NCBI RefSeq assembly: GCF_000283655.1
Contig: NC_016586.1
Span: 387,001 to 451,000, forward strand
Direction: 5' to 3'
DNA from: Azospirillum lipoferum 4B
GTDB taxonomy: Bacteria > Pseudomonadota > Alphaproteobacteria > Azospirillales > Azospirillaceae
DNA length: 64,000 bases
Part shown: positions 16,607 to 23,425 of the stretch, in pieces
Numbering within the stretch: the first letter of the stretch is position 1
Layout: every line of letters starts with the position of its first letter
Program-made: the position numbers and the translations under genes
The notes under the pieces: model-generated
Told to the model about the DNA's origin: nothing
Seen by the model: only the letters and a program-made list of their open reading frames with translations
Databases searched by the model: none

Positions 16607-17602
16607 ATGTCGGCAGGCTGTACGAGACGGGCGACGCTGCTGGCCGCTGGCGCGCTGGCCATATCGGCCGCGATCCGGCCCGGCTTCGCCGCCGAACGGC
16701 CGGTGGTCCGCGCCGGGGTGCTGAAGTTCGGAACGGTCAGTTGGGAACTCGACACCGTTCGCGCCAACCGCTTCGACGAGCAGGCCGGGATCGACCTGCG
16801 GCTGGTGGAGTTGGCCGGCAATCCGGCCACGCAGGTCGCCCTGCAGGCGGGCGGGGTGGAGGTCATCGTCTCCGATTGGCTGTGGGTGTCGCGGATGCGC
16901 ACGAAGGGGGAGGCGCTGTCCTTCATCCCCTATTCGACCGCCGTCGGCGCCCTGGTGGTGCCGGCCGGTTCCGAAATCTCCGGAATCGCCGACCTGCGCG
17001 GCAAGCGCATCGGCGTCGCCGGCAGCCCGCTGGACAAGAGCTGGCTCCTGCTGAAGGCGCTGGCCGGCGACCGGCACGGCCTTGCGCTCGACCGCGACGC
17101 CCATCCCTTCTTCGGCGCGCCGCCGCTGCTGAACAACAAGCTTGCCGACGGCGACCTGGACGCCGTGCTGACCTATTGGCCCTTCGCCGCCCGGCTGGAG
17201 GCGCGGGGCATGCGCGTGCTGGTCACGGTGTCGGACATGCTCACCGCACTGGGCCAGCCGGCCGACATCCCGTCCATCGGCTATGTCTTCCGCGAGGAGT
17301 GGGCGCGCGCCAACCCGGCCGCGCTCGCCGGCTTCCAGACGGCCACCGGCAAGGCGAAAGCGCTGCTGGCGCAATCGGATGCCGCCTGGGAACGGCTGGC
17401 CCCGCTAATGCAGGCGGAGGACGACGCCACCTTCCGCACCCTGCGCGACCGCTACCGCGAGGGCATCCCCCGCCGCTGGACCGCGGAGGAGCAGGCCGGC
17501 GCCGCACAGCTCTATGCGCTGCTGGCCCGGCTCGGCGGGCGGGATCTCGTCGGCGACGCGGCGACCATCGCGCCCGGCACCTTCTGGACCGGCGGGGCAT
17601 AG
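16607..17602 (+). CDS. ABC transporter substrate-binding protein (TauA/SsuA-like)
   Basis: A 331-residue exported protein with a Cys-Thr-Arg-Arg start and hydrophobic signal (RRATLLAAGALAISAAIRPGFA). It belongs to the NMT1/TauA-type type II binding fold: VLKFGTVSWELDTVRANRFDEQ at the N terminus, then DLRGKRIGVAGSPLDKSWLL. It is the first gene of a three-gene ABC operon; the permease GTG begins three bases after the stop. Members of this family import sulfonates, nitrate, bicarbonate or thiamine precursors. Within a PQQ alcohol oxidation block the ligand could be a cofactor or metal complex, but the sequence does not settle this. Upstream DNA (about 16540-16606) carries GAATATACGAACCATCCG, similar to DNA before the cytochrome gene. 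Confidence 0.8.
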   Translation: MSAGCTRRATLLAAGALAISAAIRPGFAAERPVVRAGVLKFGTVSWELDTVRANRFDEQAGIDLRLVELAGNPATQVALQAGGVEVIVSDWLWVSRMRTKGEALSFIPYSTAVGALVVPAGSEISGIADLRGKRIGVAGSPLDKSWLLLKALAGDRHGLALDRDAHPFFGAPPLLNNKLADGDLDAVLTYWPFAARLEARGMRVLVTVSDMLTALGQPADIPSIGYVFREEWARANPAALAGFQTATGKAKALLAQSDAAWERLAPLMQAEDDATFRTLRDRYREGIPRRWTAEEQAGAAQLYALLARLGGRDLVGDAATIAPGTFWTGGA

Positions 17603-17605
17603 CCG

Positions 17606-18361
17606 GTGCGCCGCGCCCTGATGCCGCTGCTGTCGATCCTGCTGCTGCTGGCCTGCTGGCAGGCGGCGGCGATGCTGGTCGGCGGTCGCCTGCTGCCGGG
17701 GCCGCTGCCGGTCGCCCAATCCCTGCTGCATGAGGCGGAGAGCGGGGCGCTGTTCCACCATCTCGGCGTAACGCTGCTGCGGGTGCTGGGCGCCTTCGCG
17801 CTCGCCATGTCCATCGGCACCGGGCTGGGGGTGGCGATGGGCCGTTCCCTCTTCATCGACCGGCTGTTCGGGGCGTGGCTGGTCTTCTTTTTGAATTTGC
17901 CGGCGCTGGTGGTGATCGTGCTGGCCTATGTCTGGTTCGGCCTGACCGAGGCCGCGGCCATCGGTGCGGTGGCCGTCAACAAGATCCCCAACACGGTCGT
18001 CCTGGTGCGCGCCGGCGCGCGCGCCATCGACGAGGGGCTGATCGACATGGCCCGCGTCTATCGCATGTCGCCGGCCGACCGGCTGCGTCATGTGCTGCTG
18101 CCGCAACTCACCCCGACCATCGCCGCTGCCGCGCGGTCCGGCCTGGCGCTGATCTGGAAGATCGTGCTGGTGGTCGAACTTCTGGGCCGCAGCGACGGTG
18201 TCGGATTCCAGATCAACCTCCTTTTCCAGACGTTCGATGTCGCAGGAATCCTGGCTTACACCGTCGCGTTCGTGGCCGTGGTCCAGCTTTTGGAATACGG
18301 CGTCCTCCAACCGGTCGAGCGGCGCAGCCAGCGCTGGCGGCGCTTGCCCGCTGACGCTTGA
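17606..18361 (+). CDS. ABC transporter permease (TauC/SsuC-like)
   Basis: A 251-residue inner membrane protein with six hydrophobic segments and the permease EAA-type loop (EGLIDMARVYRMSPADRLRHVLLPQLTPTI) that contacts the ATPase. It belongs to the binding-protein-dependent permease family of sulfonate/nitrate type. It starts with GTG three bases after the binding-protein gene and runs into the ATPase gene, consistent with one transcript and translational coupling. Confidence 0.85.
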   Translation: MRRALMPLLSILLLLACWQAAAMLVGGRLLPGPLPVAQSLLHEAESGALFHHLGVTLLRVLGAFALAMSIGTGLGVAMGRSLFIDRLFGAWLVFFLNLPALVVIVLAYVWFGLTEAAAIGAVAVNKIPNTVVLVRAGARAIDEGLIDMARVYRMSPADRLRHVLLPQLTPTIAAAARSGLALIWKIVLVVELLGRSDGVGFQINLLFQTFDVAGILAYTVAFVAVVQLLEYGVLQPVERRSQRWRRLPADA

Positions 18362-19073
18362 CATCCGCTCCAAGCGCTTCGGCGCGGTGGAGGCCGTGCG
18401 CGGCCTGTCGCTGTCCGCCGCGGCGGGGGAGGTCGTGGCCCTGGTCGGCCCCAGCGGCTGCGGCAAGACGACGGCGCTCGGCATCGTCGCCGGGCTGGAC
18501 CGCGCCTTCGAGGGGGAGGTCGGCATCGGCACGCGCGCCGATGGCGGACCGGCGCGGATGGGCTATGTGTTCCAGGAACCGCGGCTGCTGCCCTGGCGCA
18601 CCGTGCGGCAGAATCTGGCGCTGGTCCTGCCCAGGGCGCAGCGCAAGGGGCCGGCGGTCGGCGCCATGCTGGACGCGCTGGAACTGACGCCCTTCGCCGA
18701 CCGCTTCCCGACCCAGCTGTCGCTGGGCATGGCGCGGCGGGTGGCGCTGGCCCGCGCCTTCGTGGTGGAACCGGACCTGCTGCTGATGGACGAGCCCTTC
18801 GTTTCGCTGGACGAACCGACGGCGCTCCGGCTGCGCGCGCTGCTGGCGGAATTGCTGGACCGGCGGCCGACCACCGTCCTGCTGGTGACCCACAATCTGC
18901 GCGAGGCGCTGGCGCTCGCCGACCGGCTGCTGCTGCTGGCGCCGTCGCCGGGGCGGGTGGTGGCCGAGGTGCCGGTGCCCATCCCCCGCGCCGCCCGCGA
19001 CGATGCGACCATCGAGGCGTTGCGCCGCGACCTGCTGTCCCGCCCGGAACCGGCCTTCCGCCTGCTGGCGTGA
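18237..19073 (+). CDS. ABC transporter ATP-binding protein (TauB/SsuB-like), start uncertain
   Basis: The ATPase has Walker A GPSGCGKTT, Q-loop VFQEPRLLPWR, signature LSLGMARRVALARAF (Gly replaced by Leu in LSGG), Walker B LLLMDEPF and switch VTHNLREAL. The conserved domain begins at about 18351 (LTLDIRSKRFG), right where the permease ends, but no ATG, GTG or TTG lies there. The nearest in-frame upstream ATG is 18237, which would add 38 residues unlike any ABC ATPase and overlap the permease by 125 bases. A CTG at 18351 could be the real initiator. With the two preceding genes it forms a complete importer. Confidence 0.75.
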   Translation: MSQESWLTPSRSWPWSSFWNTASSNRSSGAASAGGACPLTLDIRSKRFGAVEAVRGLSLSAAAGEVVALVGPSGCGKTTALGIVAGLDRAFEGEVGIGTRADGGPARMGYVFQEPRLLPWRTVRQNLALVLPRAQRKGPAVGAMLDALELTPFADRFPTQLSLGMARRVALARAFVVEPDLLLMDEPFVSLDEPTALRLRALLAELLDRRPTTVLLVTHNLREALALADRLLLLAPSPGRVVAEVPVPIPRAARDDATIEALRRDLLSRPEPAFRLLA

Positions 19074-19126
19074 GACCTGCCGGTCGCCGGTGCATTGGCC
19101 CAGGGCTGTCGCATCGGCGATAAACG

Positions 19127-19149
19127 CCCTCTCCCGTCCCGGGAGAGGG
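19127..19149. repeat. GC-rich palindromic repeat
   Basis: CCCTCTCCCG-TCC-CGGGAGAGGG is a perfect 10-bp stem, about 55 bases after the ATPase stop and before the DUF2946-like gene. It belongs to the dispersed palindrome family and may serve as a transcript-end structure. Confidence 0.65.
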
Positions 19150-19258
19150 AGCCGGAAGCGATTGCCGGCACATTTGTCCCTCGTCCGGTCGGAGCGGGTG
19201 CGCTATGGTGCCTCCGGTGCCGGTTCGGTCCGGCGGTGTCGAAAGGCGGCGGAGCCGG

Positions 19259-19723
19259 ATGGCGTTCGGTCGGTGGACAGTGCAACAGGTGCGGAGGCTT
19301 GGCCTGTTGGCCGGGATGGCCGCGCTGTTGCTGCAGGTCATCGCCTGGAGCTGGATGCCCGTTGCGACCGCCGTCGCCGGAACCGGAGGGACGACGTCCC
19401 TGCTGATCTGTTCGGCCGGCGGCTTCACGACGATCGACGTCGATCCTGCGGAATACGGGCCGGCCGAATACGGCATCGCCTTGATCGGCGTGGACCGGGA
19501 TGCCGGCGACAGTCCCGGCGGCACCTCCGACCCGACGCCCTTCGGCAGCGGCCATTGCCCACTCTGCCCGCTGATTGCCGGGCTTGCCTTGCCGCCGCCG
19601 CCCCTGACGGTCGGGCCGGTGGTGGTGGCCGCCAGCGACACCAGCCTGCTGCCGGGCGAGCGCATCGCCGCGGGCTGGTTCCTGTCGACGCTCCAGGCCC
19701 GCGGGCCGCCGTCTTTCGCCTGA
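19259..19723 (+). CDS. DUF2946-like membrane-anchored protein with HCPLC motif
   Basis: A 154-residue protein with an N-terminal hydrophobic segment (LGLLAGMAALLLQVIAWSW) and a conserved GHCPLCPLIAG near the middle, as in the DUF2946 group often found beside copper-handling genes. The two cysteines and His could bind a metal. It lies 107 bases before a PCu(A)C copper chaperone gene in the same direction. I chose the ATG at 19259; an upstream ATG at 19205 is possible but adds a basic, low-complexity leader. Function in copper supply to the periplasm is inferred from context. Confidence 0.6.
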   Translation: MAFGRWTVQQVRRLGLLAGMAALLLQVIAWSWMPVATAVAGTGGTTSLLICSAGGFTTIDVDPAEYGPAEYGIALIGVDRDAGDSPGGTSDPTPFGSGHCPLCPLIAGLALPPPPLTVGPVVVAASDTSLLPGERIAAGWFLSTLQARGPPSFA

Positions 19724-19830
19724 CCTTCCTCTTTATCCATTCATCATCGCTGCGCATCGCGAGCCCGATCCAATCCGGATCCGTGCCGGCCGCATGCCAT
19801 GCCCCTGTCTGTCTTCAGGAGAAGAAGTCA

Positions 19831-20361
19831 ATGAAGCGCATTCTCGGCATCGCCACCGCTCTTGCTCTGTTCGGCGCCGGTGCCGCGCTGGCCCACGGCT
19901 ACAAGGCCGGCCCGATCGACATCGGTCATCCCTGGGCCCGTGCCACCGCGCCGTCGGCGCCCAACGGCGGCGCCTATCTGTCGCTGACCAACACCGGCAC
20001 GGCGGAGGACCGGCTGGTCGCCGCCTCCACCCCCGCCGCCGAAAAGGCGGAGCTGCACACCCACCTGAACGAGAATGGCGTGATGAAGATGCGGGAGGTT
20101 CCCTTCATCGCCGTCGCGCCCGGTGAATCGGTGAAGCTGGCGCCGGGCGGGCTGCATGTCATGCTGCTCGGCCTCAAGAAGCCGCTGGTGAAGGGCGAGC
20201 GCGTGCCTTTGACCCTGCGCTTCGAGAAGGCCGGTACCGTCGAGGTCGAACTCGCCGTCGAGGCTGCCGGCCAGAGCGGCTCCGACCACAGCCATGGCCA
20301 GATGGGTGCGGCGCCCGGGGCCGCGCAAGGCCACAACGCCGGGCAAGCCGGCAAGCAGTAA
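19831..20361 (+). CDS. copper chaperone PCu(A)C
   Basis: A 176-residue exported protein (signal ATALALFGAGAALAHG) of the PCu(A)C family, which delivers Cu(I) to cytochrome oxidase in the periplasm. The metal-binding pattern is visible: His in AELHTHLNENGVMKMREV with two Met after it, then LHVM in APGGLHVMLLGL. The tail is rich in His and Gly (DHSHGQMGAAPG), which may hold extra copper. AGGAGAAGAAGTCA precedes the ATG. It follows a DUF2946-like gene and ends before a strong hairpin. Confidence 0.9.
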   Translation: MKRILGIATALALFGAGAALAHGYKAGPIDIGHPWARATAPSAPNGGAYLSLTNTGTAEDRLVAASTPAAEKAELHTHLNENGVMKMREVPFIAVAPGESVKLAPGGLHVMLLGLKKPLVKGERVPLTLRFEKAGTVEVELAVEAAGQSGSDHSHGQMGAAPGAAQGHNAGQAGKQ

Positions 20362-20387
20362 AGGAAGTCCGCCCCTCATCGGCCGCG

Positions 20388-20420
20388 ATGCCGACAGCCG
20401 CATCCGATGGCTGTCGGCAT
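20388..20420 (+). terminator. hairpin downstream of the PCu(A)C gene
   Basis: ATGCCGACAGCC and GGCTGTCGGCAT form a perfect 12-bp stem around a 9-base loop, 27 bases after the stop. There is no T-run, so termination may need other factors or the stem may protect the 3' end. Confidence 0.6.
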
Positions 20421-20631
20421 TCGGGCGACAGGTTGACGGCCGATGCAACGGCCTATCGAGAACGAAAAGTATCCGCAAGCGATAATGATATTTCTTTAGC
20501 GGGATCGTCCTCATAAAAAACGGAATTTATCATCGGATTCTTGAAGGAATCGATCTCGATATTGGTGGAAGCGTCGGCTAGAGTGCTTCGAATTCGATGC
20601 CATCTCTACCGTTCATGCCAAGAGCCAGACA

Positions 20632-21018
20632 TTGAGCGAGTTCGCCCACCATTTTCAGCACGATGCGTTCCGGGAGCTCATCGGATCCTTGACGTTGGCC
20701 GACGGTGCTCTGCTGGTCTTGTGCGGTCCGAACGGTGACAATCTGGCGATCTGCGACTCAACGCGCCGCTATTTCGGTCCGGTCGCCAGCCGGATGCTGG
20801 GCAGCGGTTGGATTTCTGCGATCCACCCCGATGACCAGCTGCTTGCCGCCGACACCTGGCTGCGGGCGGTTTTCCACGACGAGGCTTATGATCTGCAACT
20901 GCGATACCGGCGGCATGACGGCAACTATCGCGCCTTTGCGGTAAAGGCCATCCGCTTCTTCGAACGACACGCCCAGGAGACACGTTGGCTGGTGGTGTCC
21001 GAGCCGCTCGACAAGTAA
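20632..21018 (+). CDS. small PAS-domain protein
   Basis: A 128-residue protein made almost only of a PAS fold of the PAS_3 type: GWISAIHPDDQLLAADTWLRAV, then YDLQLRYRRHDGNYRAFAVKAI. No kinase, cyclase or membrane part is attached. The best start is a TTG at 20632; no ATG fits. It stands alone, converging with the bacteriophytochrome operon. A free PAS domain may sense a ligand or dock onto another signalling protein. Upstream DNA (20440-20600) is AT-richer than the surroundings and may carry its promoter. Confidence 0.65.
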   Translation: MSEFAHHFQHDAFRELIGSLTLADGALLVLCGPNGDNLAICDSTRRYFGPVASRMLGSGWISAIHPDDQLLAADTWLRAVFHDEAYDLQLRYRRHDGNYRAFAVKAIRFFERHAQETRWLVVSEPLDK

Positions 21019-21072
21019 CGGCACCTTGATGCATAGCGAAGTCCGCAGCATCGCATCCGGCTGGCTATCCGA

Positions 21073-21091
21073 CGGCGCCGGTGTGGCGCCG
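21073..21091 (-). terminator. GC-rich hairpin at the end of the phytochrome operon
   Basis: CGGCGCC and GGCGCCG flank a 5-base loop directly after the last response regulator stop on the minus strand. There is no T-run; a weak candidate. Confidence 0.35.
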
Positions 21092-21092
21092 G

Positions 21093-21461
21093 TCAGCGCG
21101 GACGATGACGGGCCAGCGCGTCGGTGATGTCGAGGTCGCGGAAGGGCTTGCCGATCACCGGACGCGCACGGTGGGCGTCGGGCAGACCGTCCGCCCCATG
21201 GCCGGTGGTGAAGATGAAGGGGATGCCGATAGCGGCCAGACGGTCGGCCACCGCATCCACCCGCTCGCCGCGCAGATTGACGTCGAGCAGGGCGATGTCG
21301 AAGCCGCCCGCCTCGATCATCTCCAGAGCCACCGCCACCGAGCCCGCCGGGCCGAGGCAGGTCACCCCCCGGTCGAGCAGGGCATCCTCCAGGCTCATGG
21401 CGATCAGCGGTTCGTCCTCGACGATCAGAACGGTCAGGTCGGAGATGTTCGCGTCGGTCAC
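21093..21461 (-). CDS. single-domain response regulator
   Basis: A receiver domain of about 122 residues with no output domain: TVLIVEDEPLIAMSLEDAL, phosphoacceptor Asp in IALLDVNLRGE, Thr in FIFTTGHGADG and Lys in PVIGKPFRD. I chose the GTG at 21461, which overlaps the stop of the upstream kinase as GTGA; an ATG at 21503 would lie inside the kinase gene. Such receivers are typical phosphate acceptors for HWE kinases, and the coupling to one suggests that partnership. Confidence 0.8.
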   Translation of the reverse strand: MTDANISDLTVLIVEDEPLIAMSLEDALLDRGVTCLGPAGSVAVALEMIEAGGFDIALLDVNLRGERVDAVADRLAAIGIPFIFTTGHGADGLPDAHRARPVIGKPFRDLDITDALARHRPR

Positions 21462-22948
21462 TGCGGGCTCACTCGCGACGACAGGGGGATCACCAGCCGG
21501 CATCGCACGCCTGCGGGGTCGAAAGCAAGGGCAACATCGCCTTCCAACTCATGCGCAAGGCCGCGTTCGATCAGGCGCGACCCGAAGCCGCGGCGGGTCG
21601 GCGCCACCACCGGCGGCCCGCCGCACTCGCGCCAGCGCAGCACCAGCGCGCCGGCGTGACCGTCCTTGCCGGTGCTCACCGGCGGCTGGTCCGGCTTCGC
21701 GATCTCCCAATCCAGCTCCACCCGCCCGTTTTCCGCGGACAGGGCGCCATATTTGGCGGCGTTGGTGGCAAGCTCGTGGAAGGCGAGGTGAAGGGACACC
21801 GCGACCCCGGTCGTCAGGCTGACCGGCGGTCCGCCGACCTTGACGCGGCCGGCATGGACATGGGGTTCCAGCGTCAAGGCGGCGATCTCGCTCAGCGAGG
21901 CGCCCTGCCACTGGCGGCGGGTCAGCAGGTCATGGGCCTGGGCCAGCGCGCGCAGACGGGATTGGAAGGCATCCGGAAACGCTTCCAGCGACGGGGCGGC
22001 GCGCAAGGTCTGCTTGGCGATGGACTGCACCATCGCCAGGGTGTTCTTGACCCGGTGGTTCAGCTCTTCCAGCAGCAGAAGCTGCCGCTCCTCCGCCTTC
22101 TTGCGGTCGGTGATGTTCAGCGAGACGCCGGCCAGCCCGGTCGGCATGCCATCCCGGTCGTAAACGGCGCGGCCGCGCACCTGCACCCAATGGACGCTGC
22201 CGTCGGGCCAGACGGTGCGGTATTCCATGTCCAGCGGGGAGCCGCTGGTCACCGCCTGCCGGACCATCGCCTGCTGATACTCGCGGTCCTCGGGATGGAC
22301 ATGTGTCAGCAGCCGGTCATAGCTGGCGAGTTCCTCCGGGTCGGACAGGCCGAGATTGGCGGCGCAGATCGACGACACGCGCAGCCGGTTGTCCGCCAGC
22401 GTCAATTCCCACGAGCCGAGCCGCCCGGCCTCCAGCGCGAAGCGCAGCCGCGCCTCGCTCTCCGCCAGGGCCTGGCGCTTGTCGGCCAGCTCGTTGCGGT
22501 CGCGCGCCTCCACCAGGGCGCGGCGGACCACGACCTGCAGGCGCTCCATCCGCAGCTTGACCACATAGTCGGTGGCGCCCTTCTTCAGCGCCTCGATGGC
22601 GTTCTCTTCGCCGAGCATGCCGGACACGAAGATGAAGGGCACCCGCGGCAGCCGTTCGCGGGCGATTGCCAGTGCCGACATGCCGTCGAAATCGGGCAGG
22701 TCGAAGTCCGACAGGATCAGGTCGTACGGGCCGCCATTCGTGACCTCATCGATGAAGGATTGCCGGGTATCGATCCGCTGGATGTCGAAATCATGGTCGT
22801 CGATCATCAGCAGGTGCTCGCGCACCAGATCGGCGTCCATGCCGTTGTCCTCCAGCAGCAGGACGCGGCAGGGAACCGGCTGCCTCGGATCGGCGGGCGT
22901 GCCGTCCGGTATGTGGGTCCCCGCGGGCGGGTCGAGCAGCCTGGTCAT
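21458..22948 (-). CDS. hybrid sensor: receiver-PAS-HWE histidine kinase
   Basis: The 496-residue protein has a receiver domain first (residues about 27-145, Asp in LILSDFDLPDFDG), then a PAS_3 domain (about 165-285), then an HWE-type kinase with phosphoacceptor ELNHRVKNTLAMVQSIA, an N-box AFHELATNAAKYGAL and W-R-E (VLRWRECGG). No transmembrane segment is present, so it is cytoplasmic. The receiver-first order lets an upstream kinase feed into it. Its ATG overlaps the stop of the preceding response regulator, and the next receiver overlaps its stop. This gives a chain from bacteriophytochrome to two receivers. Confidence 0.85.
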   Translation of the reverse strand: MTRLLDPPAGTHIPDGTPADPRQPVPCRVLLLEDNGMDADLVREHLLMIDDHDFDIQRIDTRQSFIDEVTNGGPYDLILSDFDLPDFDGMSALAIARERLPRVPFIFVSGMLGEENAIEALKKGATDYVVKLRMERLQVVVRRALVEARDRNELADKRQALAESEARLRFALEAGRLGSWELTLADNRLRVSSICAANLGLSDPEELASYDRLLTHVHPEDREYQQAMVRQAVTSGSPLDMEYRTVWPDGSVHWVQVRGRAVYDRDGMPTGLAGVSLNITDRKKAEERQLLLLEELNHRVKNTLAMVQSIAKQTLRAAPSLEAFPDAFQSRLRALAQAHDLLTRRQWQGASLSEIAALTLEPHVHAGRVKVGGPPVSLTTGVAVSLHLAFHELATNAAKYGALSAENGRVELDWEIAKPDQPPVSTGKDGHAGALVLRWRECGGPPVVAPTRRGFGSRLIERGLAHELEGDVALAFDPAGVRCRLVIPLSSRVSPQ

Positions 22949-23421
22949 CAGGTGCCGCGCGGACGTCGGGGATGGCAGCCGGGCGGCGGTTCGTTCAGGA
23001 TCGCCCAGAAGCTGCCGATATCGCGGATGGCGTCGAAGAACTCCTTGAAGCCGACCGGCTTGACGACGAAGGCGTTCACCCCCAGCCGGTAGCTGCGGAC
23101 AAGATCCTGCTCCTCCTTGGAGGAGGTCAGCATGACCACGGGGATGGCGCGGGTGCTGTCATTGGCCTTGATCCGCTGCAGCACCTCGATCCCGTCCACC
23201 TTCGGCAGCTTGATGTCGAGGATGATGACGGCCGGATATTTCGGATCGGTCGGCTTGGACACCGCCTGACCATCGGCGTGGAACAGATAGGACAGCGCTT
23301 CCGCCCCGTCGCGGGCGACGACGATGTCGTTGGCGAGCTGCGCCTCGGCGAAAGCCTCCAGCGTCAGCTCCAGGTCCTTCGGGTTGTCCTCGACCAGCAG
23401 GATCGGTTTCAGCGTGGCCAT
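22948..23421 (-). CDS. Rcp1-like response regulator of bacteriophytochrome
   Basis: A 157-residue single receiver domain: PILLVEDNPKDLELTLEAF, Asp in AVIILDIKLPKVDGIEVL, Thr/Ser in VVMLTSSKEEQD and Lys in AFVVKPVGFKEF. The NPKDLELT start and length are those of the Rcp1/BphR group that takes phosphate from phytochromes. Its ATG is five bases after the phytochrome stop, and its own stop overlaps the hybrid kinase start. Confidence 0.85.
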   Translation of the reverse strand: MATLKPILLVEDNPKDLELTLEAFAEAQLANDIVVARDGAEALSYLFHADGQAVSKPTDPKYPAVIILDIKLPKVDGIEVLQRIKANDSTRAIPVVMLTSSKEEQDLVRSYRLGVNAFVVKPVGFKEFFDAIRDIGSFWAILNEPPPGCHPRRPRGT

Positions 23422-23425
23422 TGGG

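Noticed and set aside
18563-19740. Minus-strand frames over the ABC ATPase and DUF2946-like genes
   Set aside because: Ser/Arg/Pro/Ala-rich translations with no domain, opposite well supported genes.
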